From the NCBI RefSeq assembly GCF_000237925.1, contig NC_031495.1, forward strand, positions 15,511,749-15,575,748: a DNA stretch of 64,000 nt, in the 5' to 3' direction. Positions within the stretch are counted from its first letter, which is position 1, and every line of letters starts with the position of its first letter. This stretch comes from Schistosoma mansoni. Taxonomy: Eukaryota; Platyhelminthes; Trematoda; Strigeidida; Schistosomatidae. The notes under the pieces are model-generated. The model was not told the origin of the DNA and ran no database searches. It saw only the letters and a list, made by a program, of their open reading frames with translations. Positions 35,235 to 45,879 of this stretch are shown here, piece after piece. The translations under genes were made by a program, and so were the position numbers.

Positions 35235-35663
35235 TTGTAAACTGTTTAACTATTGATTTACCTTTACTTTTTAACTTAGGTACTTCCCTGCATTTCAACA
35301 TTCGTAATCTATTTAGCATTTGGAGCTGGGATATATTCTTATATAGCTGGACAAAAGGAATTAGAATGGAGTATTTTAGATTTAATTTATTTCGCATTTA
35401 TTTCATTATCAACTGTTGGATTTGGAGATTTAGTACCAGAAACTGATGTATTTTTAGCAGTTTTCTCGATTATTTACATAATTATTGGTCTAGCAATCAC
35501 TGGTATTGTATTTGGACGTTTAACTGAGGCATTTGAACATGTTTTATGCGGTCATACTATCGAATCAACTGAAGAAAATCTTATGAATTCTGAACAAAGT
35601 TCTATTCATGCTGCGAAACTTATGAAAAATAGAACAAATGTGACACATTTAAAACAAAATTAA
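26649..35663 (+). CDS. two-pore-domain potassium channel (four exons, 309 residues)
   Basis: Exons: 26649-26765, 30410-30620, 34149-34366 and 35280-35663, joined in phases 0, 1 and 0 without a stop. Seen: TM1 at residues 4-24; an extracellular cap region; pore 1 with the filter TTIGYG (107-112), its Gly codon split by intron 2; TM2 around 120-145 (GKLLTILYGMIAIPL); TM3 at 184-204; pore 2 with TVGFGD (227-232); TM4 at 239-260; and a short cytosolic tail. Known: GYG followed by GFG with four membrane segments defines the K2P (TWIK/TASK/TREK) family, which carries background potassium current at the plasma membrane as a dimer. The length is at the short end for the family. The ATG at 26649 follows an AG (26640) that could be an acceptor, so an upstream coding exon is possible; the same frame also stays open to an ATG at 26550. 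Subfamily not assigned. Confidence 0.93.
28770..29055 (-). repeat. Sm-alpha-type SINE, inverted against its neighbour
   Basis: Minus-strand copy reading tail (ggcatatgtgcatcctgtat), hammerhead segment (ggacgttcgtttcttatttg), and box B and box A (gggactcgaacccagtacct, then catcgcgttacc). Confidence 0.88.
29061..29335 (+). repeat. Sm-alpha-type SINE with mutated hammerhead
   Basis: End block (aaacatcaatgggaagattc), tRNA-like boxes (gactcagtagcttagtgtat and gggttcgagttcc), and the hammerhead segment with stem II intact (gtcccaaataggac). The core reads GTGACGA and the cleavage triplet is changed, so it should be inactive. Confidence 0.88.
29619..30142 (-). repeat. retroposon-like repeat with (AAATA)n tail, copy 2
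   Basis: Longer relative of 3641-4118, in the same orientation. The minus-strand tail is plus tatttatttatttatttaaa (from 29619). The minus-strand 5' end (plus about 30100-30142, cactatcggccgtaccaggg) is missing from copy 1; read on the minus strand it has a weak box A-like look. No protein is shared by both copies. Confidence 0.78.
30410..30620 (+). CDS. K2P channel exon 2: cap region and first half of pore 1
   Basis: Starts after AAAAAAG (phase 0) with TRQKIFVLAQQ, includes the conserved WLCGTDEL-type cap segment and WSLWGSIYYCFTLFTTI, and ends one base into the filter Gly codon at G|GTAAGT. Confidence 0.95.
32183..32345 (+). repeat. SINE family A, hammerhead core mutated
   Basis: Box A (cagtggtctagaggttaagc), box B (cgttcgaaccac), hammerhead segment (gctgaggaatcccacaatag, then gacgtaacggccgtcc) and tail. 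CTGAGGA and GTC remain, but the GAAA box reads GTAA, so no cleavage is expected. Confidence 0.88.
32735..32934. other. assembly gap (200 N)
   Basis: Exactly 200 Ns, a conventional placeholder length. It lies inside K2P intron 2 and does not touch an exon. The reading frames crossing it are meaningless. Confidence 0.99.
33110..33340. repeat. palindrome of two Sm-alpha tails
   Basis: The left arm (ggtttgaatcttcccattga, ctctaattggcatatgtgca) and right arm (cacatatgccaattagagac, caatgggaagattcaaacaa) are reverse complements over about 100 bases each, with a short centre. No tRNA-like head or hammerhead lies between them. Confidence 0.88.
33495..33660 (-). repeat. tRNA-like repeat, family C
   Basis: Same order as 13795-13960: aacctaagtttcatgctaat, then ctgtaatcttgagacagttt and tcaaccgtacagtctgcgag. 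Diverged. Confidence 0.5.
34149..34366 (+). CDS. K2P channel exon 3: pore 1 end and TM2
   Basis: Acceptor TTTAACTTAG. The first two bases complete the filter Gly; then come YGNVFPSTVAGK, TM2, and a cytosolic loop ending RIDATFDFR at CGA|GTAAGT (phase 0). Confidence 0.95.
34367..35279 (+). other. K2P intron 3
   Basis: 0.9 kb, GTAAGT to TTTTTAACTTAG. No gene inside. A long TA tract (35159-35232) ends about 46 bases before the acceptor. Confidence 0.9.
35159..35232. repeat. (TA)n tract with TG interruptions
   Basis: TA repeats broken by two or three TG steps. Confidence 0.95.
35280..35663 (+). CDS. K2P channel exon 4: TM3, pore 2, TM4 and stop
   Basis: 127 codons plus TAA, starting VLPCISTFVIYLAFG. 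Pore 2 is FISLSTVGFGDLVPETD, followed by TM4 and FGRLTEAFEHVL. The short tail has no motif that I recognise. Confidence 0.95.
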   Translation, partial: VLPCISTFVIYLAFGAGIYSYIAGQKELEWSILDLIYFAFISLSTVGFGDLVPETDVFLAVFSIIYIIIGLAITGIVFGRLTEAFEHVLCGHTIESTEENLMNSEQSSIHAAKLMKNRTNVTHLKQN

Positions 35664-35687
35664 CACATTGAACATTGATTATAAAGT

Positions 35688-35693
35688 AATAAA
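35688..35693 (+). promoter_or_regulatory. possible polyadenylation signal of the K2P gene
   Basis: AATAAA 24 bases after the stop codon. In AT-rich DNA this can occur by chance, and a later site is possible. Confidence 0.4.
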
Positions 35694-35699
35694 AATGAA

Positions 35700-37200
35700 G
35701 CAACTAAACAATCATTTCATCAACAGAGAGATGAGATCTGAGGATAGACTGAATTATAAAACCACTACCGATTAAACGTATTTTCTTTGATTCCTATTTG
35801 TTGCCTGTAAATGTGAACAAAATCATGTTGCTTACCTTTAGTATGTTATTATATCGAAAAAGTGCAGTTAATACTCATTTTACCTGTTTATTTTGTAGAA
35901 GAAATTTATTTAAAGAAAATTGTAATGCTAACCTTAGTTGGGAAGCAAGATGAAGTGGGCCTCTAACTAAGCAAAGAATCAAGAAGATATACTGTAATCA
36001 AACTATAATTTCATATTTTTTCTCGTATTTTCACATTAATTAATTTTTCGAATGTTTTGTAGATGAATATAAACATTAAAGTCATTAACACAAAGTCTAG
36101 ATTAATGTCTTTCATTTTAAGTAGTAAAGAAAATCATTTCTAATGTACAACACCAAGAATTGGTATTGTAGTAAACAAGAACACGACTAAGGACAATCGA
36201 ATGCATCAATTCATCTTCTCTAATTCCATTGTTCATGCATTTTCCTACAAATTGCGCTTCATTTCAGTTCTTTCTTTATCGGTCTTCTGCCAAAATACAT
36301 TCTATGCCTAACCATCAGTATATACTACTTATATGAATATAAGTAGACCACACCACAGTATGACTATGTCGTGAATGATACAAATAATATACATTTGATT
36401 ACTTAAATCTGCTTAATCTCCTTCATCTAACAATTAAAGATAAAGAATTAGTAAATTTCTGTAAACTACATAACTTACAGTTTGTTCAGATAATAGACAA
36501 TGACAACATCCTATTAGTTAGTGATTTCGGTTATCCGAAGCTTACTTAAAAGTGACATATAAATAACAATACTACTAAAGGAAGAAACTAACAAAAATGA
36601 GAGATTTCAGCTCATTGTATGAAAACTGATATCATATCATGTTGATATTATTTTATATGGGGAATGGCCAGTCTTATTTATAGTATTTTATTCAGAATAC
36701 TACATAGTTACTGTTGTTTATATACAAATAGTTCCCTTAATCATATTGAAGAGAGCAAAGACAAAGATTTACACAGAATAGCATCAATTCATTTGATTTT
36801 GTTTGGTTCTGGTCAGCTGCTTACAACCTGTGATACTATAAAATCGCAATTATGAAATGGGCTTAAATTACTGACATGAAAGTGTTTAGTTGGAAGTTGC
36901 TTGGAAGACACATTCGTATGGCATAACAAGAGTGTAAATTAATTTAGTAAATTGAATAAAATATTGTAAATATATACCTTATTTGGAAGAACACTTGACA
37001 GCAATGATAGTAACAAAAGTCCAAAGGGTTAAAAATAAGTGATTACGTAATAAGTGAATTGTGATAATAACTAAGAACAAAATAAGCAAAGCTCAGTTAA
37101 ATAAAATAAAATGACAAATCTCGAAGATAGTAGAAACAAAAAGACATAATGATGTAAATAATTGAGAGAGTTGAAAAAAACCTATGATTTAATGAAGGAA
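35700..37200. other. 3' flank of the K2P gene
   Basis: No gene seen. 36740-36860 shares a diverged block of about 115 bases with 43885-44005 (acaaagatttacacagaata here, acaaagatttaagtaaaata there), a dispersed repeat of unknown kind. Confidence 0.5.
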
Positions 37201-37204
37201 CATC

Positions 37205-38060
37205 TGTCGTCAGGGTAAAGAAAGATTAACAACTATCTCATTTAGAACACATAAATCAAGCCTCTGACGTCTGGTAGCAACAGCTTCAGCAAACTTCAGA
37301 AGAATGATGCTTGGCTGATTATTAATCACCTTGAACAATTCCAAGTTATCGACCTGATGTCTTGTATCCAAGAGTTTTTAGTAATTGTTTTGTTTTAAGT
37401 AGTCTTTTCTCCTTGAAAGCTTTTTGGAACATGTTTAAAAATTCTAAGATGTGTCCTGCTTTCTATTCCACCAGTATAGCTGGTTTAGCAGGTACGCGTA
37501 AGTTTATAAACACATATGGTGGTAACATGGAAGGCGTGCTTGTCGATCCTTGGTTCAGTTATTGAACATGCTGTTTTATACGGTATTAATATCTCAGTCG
37601 CCGGGTAAGTTTTCACTAATGTAGTGTTAAGCCTCCTGGTGCCTGTGCTTGCAACATCATCACCTTTGAAATTAAGGTTTGTAGGTAATGATTTTTTATT
37701 GACTGTATTCACACACGTCTTGATTTCTTTAGAATTTTTTTACACTTGTCATTATATTTCGGTGAGTAGCAGTTGCGTCTTATCAATTTTTCCACTTTCA
37801 TCAACTATTCTTCCAGTTTGTCGATGGTACATATCCTTTCTATTCTATAAGATAGTGTTTTGACAAATGCTTTCTTGTAACCAATTGAACGAAAACTATT
37901 GAAATACTGCGGAAGATCACCCTGAGTGCTTTTTCTGTAATCTGAACGTTGAACTGTTCTGTATTCCCTCAGTTGCATGGCGATATCAATGAAGTGGAAC
38001 ATGTCTATTTTTTCATGCCCGATAGTAAATTGTTTGTTGGGATCAAGAGTTAAAGTTAAA
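37205..38060 (-). mobile_element. Penelope-like element fragment with GIY-YIG end
   Basis: Minus-strand frames hold pieces of the carboxy-terminal half of a Penelope-like reverse-transcriptase protein: a segment like YFNSFRSIGYKKAFVKTL (about 37850-37920), a linker with ILIPYKTACSITEPRIDKHA, the CVYK region leading into the GIY-YIG endonuclease, and an end reading ATRRQRLDLCV close to 37270. The reading frame is interrupted several times, so it is a relic. Confidence 0.75.
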
Positions 38061-38222
38061 TACCTTCGAAATAATTCCTAGGGCTTTGTATATCAATCGC
38101 CCTAATAACCGTCATTAAATGAATCTCAACGGCGTATGAATTTCAGAAGGCAATGTGCAGCGAATTCGAGTACAAATGCTAATGAATTCGAATAAGACGT
38201 CTAATGAATTATTAAGATCCAA

Positions 38223-38225
<3 letters not shown>

Positions 38226-38291
<66 letters not shown>
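38226..38291. repeat. (TA)n microsatellite at the 3' end of an SR2-like LINE
   Basis: About 33 TA units, directly beyond the 3' terminus of the minus-strand RTE copy. RTE elements commonly end in simple repeats, so it may have grown from the element's tail. Confidence 0.9.
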
Positions 38292-38292
<1 letters not shown>

Positions 38293-38296
38293 CTTG

Positions 38297-40230
38297 CTAA
38301 CTTACACCTGTTACCCCTCATAGAGGAGATAGGCCACCCACCAGCATTTTCCATCCAACTCTGTCCTGGATAATCCTTTCCAGTTGCTATTCATCCTTTT
38401 GAAGTCCGCTTCCGATTTCCGACGCAAGGTGTTCTTTGGTCTCCCTCTTTTCCGTCTCCTTTCAGGATTCCAAGTCAATGCTTGCTTCGTGATATAGTTT
38501 GATGATTTCCGTAATGTATATCCGATCCACCTCCAGTGTCGTTTCTGAGTTTCCTCTTTAGCTGGGAGCTCGTTTGTTCTCTCCCATAGTAGGCTGTTGT
38601 GGATGGTATCCGGTGAACGGACGTTGAGTACCTTGCGTAGGAAATTGTTTGTGAATACTTGTACTTTCATGATGATGGTTGTAGTAGTTCTTGAAATTCC
38701 AGCTCTGTATAGTAGAACTGTCTTGACGTTCGTAATGAAGATTTTGAATTTGATGTTGGTTGACAGTTGTTTTTAGTTCTTCAACTGTGGCAATAATGTT
38801 CTTGCTTTTCGAATCGTTGTCTTTACATCTGCATCAGATCCTCCTTGTTCGTCGATTATACTGTCCAGGTACGTGAAAATTTTCACCTCTTCCAGAGTTT
38901 ATCCATCAAAAGTGACTTAGTTGGTGTTCCTTGTGTTGTATTTAAGGGTCTTGCTTTCTCCCTTGTGTAGGTTGAGGCCTACTGATGCAGGGACTGCTGC
39001 TACACTGGTCGCCTTAACCTGTATTTGTTGGTGAATATGGGATAGAAGAGCTAGGTAATCTGTGAAGTCCGAATCGTGTATTTGCATCCAACCTGTTGGT
39101 TGTATTCCGTGTTTCCCCTGAGATGTGATGATCTTCATAATCCAGAAGAAAGAGAAAGGGTGAGAGTAGGCAGTCTTTTGGTTTACCATATTGCCTTACC
39201 AGTTTCTTCGTTGTGTCATATAGTTGTCTCATATTTCCTTGTGGAGTGACATCTATAAGAAGGTCTGGATGCGTTCCTTCGATGTCCGGTGGATTCAACG
39301 GAGCTGGCCTATTTAAGAGTTTCTCAAAGTGCTTTTACTCATCGGTTCCTCCGTTCTTGAACCTAGGTGATTGGCTTGCCTTCTTTGTTCTTGACCGGTC
39401 TCTCTGGTATACCATACTACCTAACCAGTTTCTTCGTTGTCATATAGTTATCTCATATTTCCTTGTCTTGCAGATTTTCCACTGTCATTGCCAGGTCTTC
39501 CACGCATTTCTGCTTGTCAGCTCTAATGTTCCTCTTCACTTGCTTGTTTGCTTCTGTTTATTCAACTTGTGCCTCGACTTTCTCTATTCTTGTTCGGCTG
39601 TTGTTAATTGCTGTCCCCTTTCTTGAATCTTGTCCACAGTTTCAATGGAGATCCATTCCTTATGATGATGGTTGTTGTGGCACACCACTTCCTGACACGT
39701 TGAAGTTAGTGATTCTTTGATCCTTTTCCAATTGTCCTCCATAGTAGTTTCTTCTTCTTTGAGTAGATCTTGTAAGGTCTGCGACCTGTTTTTGAGAGCT
39801 ATTTTGATTTGGTTAAGTCTGTCAGTATATCGGAGGAAGGCTGAGTTGAACCTTTGTAGTGCTGTTTCCCCAGTTGTTTAGTGCTTCTTTAGCTTCAGTT
39901 TCATCTTGACAACTACCAGTTCATGGTTTGAAGCCATATCGGTTTCTCTCTTTGTTTTAATCTCTTCCATAGATCTTCTTAGTGTTTTGTTGATACAAAT
40001 ATGACCTATCTGGTTGTCCGTAGTGCGATCTGAAAAGCCTCATGTAGCTATGTGTATGCGTTTGTGGGAGAATATTGTGCTACCTATAAACACTTTGTTG
40101 AATGCACATAAATGTACAGATATGTCACCATTCTCGCTTCTTTCTCCCACTCAGTTCATGTCGTCTCATGATCCGTTCTTACTCGGTGTAGTCCATTCTG
40201 ACCTTAGGGGTTCAGGTCTACCACAAGGAG
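38297..40230 (-). mobile_element. RTE-clade LINE (SR2-like), long but rearranged copy
   Basis: On the minus strand, from high to low coordinate: the end of the endonuclease (HLCAFNKVFIGSTIF, TDNQIGHICINKTLRR near 40000), the linker (KEEETTMEDNWKRIKESL, DKIQERKKTAINN), part of the reverse transcriptase (CLLSPFLFLLDYEDH), the DADVK/TYLGS region in broken form, and the carboxy terminus ([26 protein letters not shown]) ending at 38297. Most of the reverse-transcriptase core, including the FADD box region, is deleted or scrambled, and frames shift often. Not capable of retrotransposition. Confidence 0.85.
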
Positions 40231-40363
40231 GTCAGGTCCTTTCCTAAGCATTTCGCTATTATTGATTGCAGCCTCCAATGTAAACTATGTTTTTCCTCTT
40301 CATTGCTAACACGGGAGGATGCACATCATCGGATAACATTCATTGAGACTTCTTCCTTTTTCA

Positions 40364-40544
40364 ATAATAAATATATTTTTGCTATATCCCAAAGAGTAGA
40401 AAAATTACATTTCTGATGTTTCGTGATTAAGTGTAAGCCACTTTACTCTGAAAAAGTGGTTCTTATTAGATCACAAAACGTCAGAAATACATTTTTCCTT
40501 CTCATTGGGATATAACAAAAATACATTTATTGATAACTTTCTGC
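40364..40544. repeat. foldback repeat
   Basis: Left arm (aataaatatatttttgctat, atcccaaagagtagaaaaat) and right arm (atttttccttctcattggga, tataacaaaaatacatttat) are reverse complements over about 65 bases each. The centre (agccactttactctgaaaaa, gtggttctt) is itself palindromic, so the whole 180 bases can form one hairpin. Confidence 0.75.
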
Positions 40545-40559
40545 CCAATGCTCAATTTA

Positions 40560-41180
40560 CTTGGAACTTTCAAGTCAAACCTTGGCACTGATAGTTATAA
40601 ATCCCTCTCTCTTTGTTTTGAAGGATACTTTAATGGTTCTGGGCTGATGAGATCATCAACCTAAAAGTACTTCACGTGCTTCCCTAGAAAAAATTGATAC
40701 AACTCCTTGTGTGTGCGGAGCATTTTCTTCTTCGTGATCAGACTACGACAGCATCGCTCCCCACTCTAACCGTTACTATCCAGTTGGAGTCCAATGGGTT
40801 TCAGTAATTCTAAGCACCGTTGAGTTGTATTTCCGTATTTCGCACGTTGTCCGGATGTTTCATATACCTATATTATTTGATGCCCTTGCTATTAGAAGGA
40901 GTGCCGGCGTCAAGACTTCCGAAGAATCTCAGCTTTCACCACGAGGAGTCATAACTCTCCTAGATAAAACTCCTTCAAATCCCAGGATAGAGTTTAGATA
41001 ATTTTAATTGTTTTTCCTGGTTAACATTCTGACAAGGTTGTTTTCTGTAGGATGGTGTCGCCGACCCCACTCCCGGACCTCTTCCTTTACCTTGGCATGG
41101 GACCGGCAGTAGCCCCGGAAGTGTTACAGGTGGAGTTGTGTTAGTATTACATATATGCATATATATGTATACAAATTTTA
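40560..41180. other. unassigned repeat-like sequence
   Basis: Less AT-rich than its surroundings, with fragments that look coding but do not match any family I can name with confidence. Confidence 0.3.
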
Positions 41181-41660
41181 ATGCGTGCTCATGTAGATAA
41201 CAATTCATTGGGAGGTTGCAAAGCAAGTCACACAGGTGAGCACAGGTTTGGTAAATGTTCATCCTGTGGTAAATTTCACTTACGTAATTAATGTAAATTT
41301 CATGCCAAATGCTTTAAGTGTGGTAAAACGGGGTACATTAACTCGCTTTATAAAACGACTGTTCATTTTGCTCCAGTATTACTAAACTTTGTAATTCGGG
41401 TCCAACTAATTTGGGCGATTCTCACAATCACATATTATCCTTTTTTACAACGTCCACTAGTTCACCTCATGTTCGAAAACGATAATGTTCGTCCGATAAT
41501 GTTTTTCATTGTTGACAGTGAGATTATCAAGTCCATCATTTAAATTGGAAAGTTCAAGTCATTAAATCGTGATGCTATAATTAGGCCTAGCACAATTTAT
41601 ATTTCGAGTATAACTAGTTAATTCTAATACTAAAGAGTACATTCTAGACCATACAGAGTC
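41180..41660 (+). mobile_element. Gypsy-type LTR element fossil, gag/protease part
   Basis: Shows a zinc-knuckle (CCHC-type) nucleocapsid signature, with KCFKCGKTGY recognisable, followed by a stretch resembling the start of a retropepsin domain. No LTR is attached. Broken, with many breaks. A second fragment of the same kind lies on the minus strand at 47290-47700. Family placement (Ty3/Gypsy; Boudicca-like or Saci-like) is inferred. Confidence 0.55.
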
Positions 41661-42050
41661 TACATCCAATACACAGTCGGACAAACACATGATTAAACTA
41701 ATGAGAAAAAGTGCAACGGGGTCTAGAAATTTTGGTTCCCATTCAAGTTGTGTTAGTTGTGTTATTTGTACTAACTGACGATTCCTTTGTACTTGATTGC
41801 CCGCTCATTATGAAGTTCATATATAATACGTTCATTTGTGCTCATCTAGTTCCACCTGCCTCACATTGTACGATTTCAGGAATTCTTATTTATCACATTA
41901 ATTTGAATACTTTTGATTATCATGATACCCTAGAGGGACGAGGATGCTACTTGCCTTTGCTACAGTCGGATAGACTACACAGCTGTGGCAAAGTATTTTG
42001 AACGCACCTCTTGACAATAAGATTGGTGTGGCTAACAGCGGACGACTATC
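41660..42050. other. unassigned, probably element-derived
   Basis: A 96-codon frame (41711-42001) has no family signature. Confidence 0.3.
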
Positions 42051-43260
42051 AAGATTTGGCGAAGAGTATTACTTGGAAACCTATCCTGCATAAAATTTTT
42101 TGGTTCAAAAACGCCCCTCCAAATAGAGCATTCTGGCTGGAAAGAAGGACGAATTAGTTGATGTAGGCCAAAAATGAGTATAAGATACATGGAAAGTTTC
42201 TCGAAAGCTTTGCGACCATAGTTCTTATTTGATATTGCGAAATACTTGCGGTGCTAAGGAGAATAGCGATATTGTGTATTTGCAGACCAAAATGGCCTCT
42301 AAAATGCAAGCCAACACAAAATATCTCAGTTGGTTTACGAAGAAACGGAAACCTACGAATCAGGGACCCCGTGCTTTCAAGCAGCTTGACGATATAGATT
42401 TTATAAACTTAGAAACGGCCAAAATCTTCGACTGCCATTCCGCTATACACTCGGATATGAAAATACGAGCGAGGGACTCTCTTATACTCTGGTATCACTT
42501 GGTGGTCTGGGAAGTGTCTGTCTAATTTCCCGTTTACAATCAGAGGATCTGAATTCCTTGATCTCAAGAAAGTTACCAGAATGTGACAAAATCCACTCCG
42601 TACGACAGTATGTCTTTCTAAGAAGATTGATCCCAGTGACACACTTCTATCCTGGCTCCCAAACTACCTAGATGGCCTAATGCTTCGTATCAAAGTAGAT
42701 AGAGTGCATGAGAGTTGGAGATTTTCAAAAAGAACCGTTTTATGACTGCTCCGTTTTTGACTTTTACTAACGGCTACCTCGGTAAAACTAGCCTCCCGAC
42801 CCTCATCTATACTGATGATGTCAGGATGTGGAAGTCCATAGGAAAAAAAGTAGGACCCATTTATCCTAGAACAGAAGCTTACAACACTTAGGAAATCGGA
42901 GTTGGAAAGTGGATCAAAATCTAACTTATCCAAATACCACTTTGTGAAAGTTCAGCCCTGATGCTTGCAAAAAACACATTAAGTACGCCAAGTCACTCCA
43001 ACACAAATATCCTACCAAAACCTTACCACCGCGCTCCGCGAGGCAACCTCAGGAAGATTGCTTATCAAAGAACGGAAGTTCACCAATGGTTTCAATTTTT
43101 CTCATTAAAAGTTCCTCCCATTTAGAATAGTCTTCCAGCAGAAGCCGCCAGTGCTTCTCAGTTGAGGGCCTCAATAGAAGGCTTGACGACCACGTACTTA
43201 CCTATGAATTACCATCTAGTTTACATGGCTATACCCAGTACATGCCCCTTAACATATCTA
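42050..43260 (+). mobile_element. CR1-type LINE fragment, diverged
   Basis: Three parts in order on the plus strand: the linker before the reverse transcriptase (NQGPRAFKQLDDIDFINLET around 42340-42420), the middle of the reverse transcriptase (LLSWLPNYLDGLMLRIKVD near 42640, then YTDDVRMWKSIG near 42810-42840, corresponding to YADD), and the carboxy terminus (NSLPAEAASASQLRA near 43130-43170). Frames shift several times and a piece between the linker and the middle is missing. A different family from the CR1-type copy at 51.4-53.1 kb. Confidence 0.75.
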
Positions 43261-44550
43261 CCATTATTATCATCATCACATGACATTAGCATATTTCTAT
43301 TCATTTTACTCTCTTTCATCTCCGTTTATCCGTTATTCCCACATTTCTGCTTACATATTACCTGCAAAATTAGCTCAGTTAGTTAATTACCTATTTCTTC
43401 TGAGTACCGTCTTCTCCTCGCTCTTCTTCATTTGAATTTTTTTCAGTTATCATTTTTACACTGTAGCCAACTAACCTCCGCCTGGTAATGTGACAACTAT
43501 CAGTTTCAGAAACTCTAATCCTTTAAGTCATACGCGCTTACTTAAATTCTAAGGCTCACAAGCCCACAAAAACAACCCAACTGGTTTGAACTAGTGCAGT
43601 CGATTGACCAGACTATCCCCGACTGGACGTCACATAACATTTGAAACAGTTACGGAGCAAAAAGCAAACCCAGAAAATCATCTGGTTTACACTAGCTTGT
43701 CACCAAGGTACTGAAAAGTGAATGCTGAGTTACGACTGCACTGAATCATTTCTATCGTTTTTATCAGTAATAATTTCAAACAAGAGAATGCCGATCAAAA
43801 GTTCCTCACAGTTCCCAATGGTTTGTGACTGAAGCTATGGAAGGTGTCTTCGAGTGGAACCAATTTTCACATAGAACCCAAACAAACCATAAGAAAAACA
43901 AAGATTTAAGTAAAATAGCGTGGATTCATTTCACTTCGTTTGATCCTCGTCAGCTACCAACAATCTGTAGCCTATATAACAGTAATTAAAACAATGAAAA
44001 ACAGCCATATTTGGGGTTTTCTTATGACTGTAGCTGAGTGGATGCCCTGTTAAAGTACGACGTGATAGACCGCCAATCAGAGAGTAGAGAATTATCGATT
44101 GGAACAATGACACATGGAAAACCATACGAGCAGTCTAGAGTACTTATCGGTCCTGCTTTCTGCCTAGCTCAGTCAGTTGAGTCCGGAACAGCCTCTGTGG
44201 TATGAATCACTGTATTTTAAACAGAGTTTATATACGAATTAAACTGACCACATCGTACCATAAAGTACAAAATAACATGCATACAAGATTTAGCCAAATG
44301 TGACAGTGAATAAGGGGAACAGTGATCAATAGACGGGGTGTAATTCATGGATGGTAAATCGTATAACAATAGTTTATAGTTCAAAATAAGGCTTACAATA
44401 AAAGGGACGCGAGAATGAATAGTTTAGTTATCTAGCGATTATACGATAAAAAATATATGCATAGTACTGGTCCATAAACGAATCCCAAAGTTACCATTCA
44501 CTATTTTTATCGGGACATAACAGGTTTTCGGAAAACCCTTTGAATTTTAT
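43260..44550. other. probable LINE 3' end and unassigned repeat sequence
   Basis: The first 300 bases may be untranslated 3' sequence of the preceding LINE. 43885-44005 matches 36740-36860 in diverged form. No gene seen. Confidence 0.35.
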
Positions 44551-44559
44551 TCATAACTT

Positions 44560-45655
44560 ATCAAATATGAAGCTTAATAACATAAAAACAGAATCGTTAC
44601 CCCTGGGACACAAATTTTACACACCAAAAACAAGTACTGACAGGATTGATACAGAAGCTCAATTCGAAAATTTATTTGACTAGTTAGAAGATTTGCATCT
44701 GATGAATGAGGAAAAGAAGGGCTAGTTAAGATCTGAGTTAGTTCGTGTTGCCGACCAATATTTCATTTTATCGACACCAAGGTCGAATATTTGATCTTAA
44801 GAACATCCTACAGCTGGGAGAAAAATTAAACAAAATGACGAGGTAATGATCTTACGATTAGATAAAGGTTTAAGTATCGTTCAAATGAACACAGACGGTT
44901 ATACCACTAAGATGAAGTCAATCCTAGACAACCGATCGAGATTCACGGTAAACAAATTCTACAAAGATTTGATTGCTTCAACAGAGAAATGAATGACAGG
45001 CATGTGTAGAGAACTTCTAAAAAGGAAGATGAATGCTTATTCGACTTACAATGATTTAAGACCTTGCTTCTTATGTCTGCCACAAAAGTATGGTCCATAT
45101 GAGGTACACAAAAATGTTTTCCACTTTGGACCTGTCCAGTCAGTGATCAATTCACTGTATCAGAGAGTTCCACTCTGGCAAGCAGATAACCTAGGAACAG
45201 TCCGTCAGAGATTAGCACCATGTGTGCTGAAAGATCCATTCCAATTTGCTGACAGACTAAGTCGTATGAATGTTACTAGTATATCCATCTTCGGTCTTTG
45301 TGAAACCGATTCTTGAAACTTTATATAATTTGTCATAATTCCGATATCTTTTACCAGTATCAGAATTCGAAAAATCTCTGCCTTAAATGCACGAAAGATG
45401 TTAAATCCCAGTTCAATAACACCATATACCATCAGATTTATGATGCAGCAATAGGAATTTCCTTAGTTCCAATTATGGAAGATATTTTTGTAGGTTATTT
45501 TAAAAACACGGAGCTTAAAAAAGCTATTAACGGAGTGAATGAATACTCCAAATGTGTTAGTGACACATTTATTGTCCGAGACAGTAAATAGCATGCAATC
45601 CACCAATAAGAACTCTTCAATGATCTACAGCACCTCTCTTACACTCAGGTTTGTT
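44560..45655 (+). mobile_element. Penelope-like element fragment, reverse-transcriptase part
   Basis: Plus-strand frames show successive parts of a Penelope-like protein: KTSTDRIDTEAQFENLF near 44630-44680, a long piece with STYNDLRP (about 45040), VRQRLAPCVLKDPFQFADRL (about 45200), SRMNVTSISIF, and then FNNTIYHQIYDAA with GYFKNTELKKAINGVNEY (45410-45540). The catalytic YxDD region is present only in degraded form. The GIY-YIG end is absent. It is a relic with several breaks. Confidence 0.8.
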
Positions 45656-45689
45656 AACGTTTGGTTTTGTCAAGCTCGTCAATAAACTT

Positions 45690-45870
45690 GTGTAACAGAC
45701 AGTGTTGTTCGAACAGTTTCAAATTGATGTCTTGGTATAATTATCATGTTTGTATGAACATTTACCCTTGATCACGTGTGACAATCCACGCACACATCCC
45801 TCTCTCGATCTTAAATTTTAGCTACTTGACTTGTCCGATGAATCCTTCGCTTCCCCATATATATATATAT
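45690..45870 (+). mobile_element. LTR-like fossil remnant
   Basis: Diverged match to the first half of 18185-18545 (gacagtgttgttcgaacag here, agacagtgttatgggactat there; later cgatgaatcc in both). Incomplete. Confidence 0.4.
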
Positions 45871-45879
45871 ACCTTGGCA

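Noticed and set aside
35131-35446. Frames rich in Ile/Tyr across the TA tract on both strands
   Set aside because: Microsatellite translation; the true coding exon starts at 35280 in another frame.
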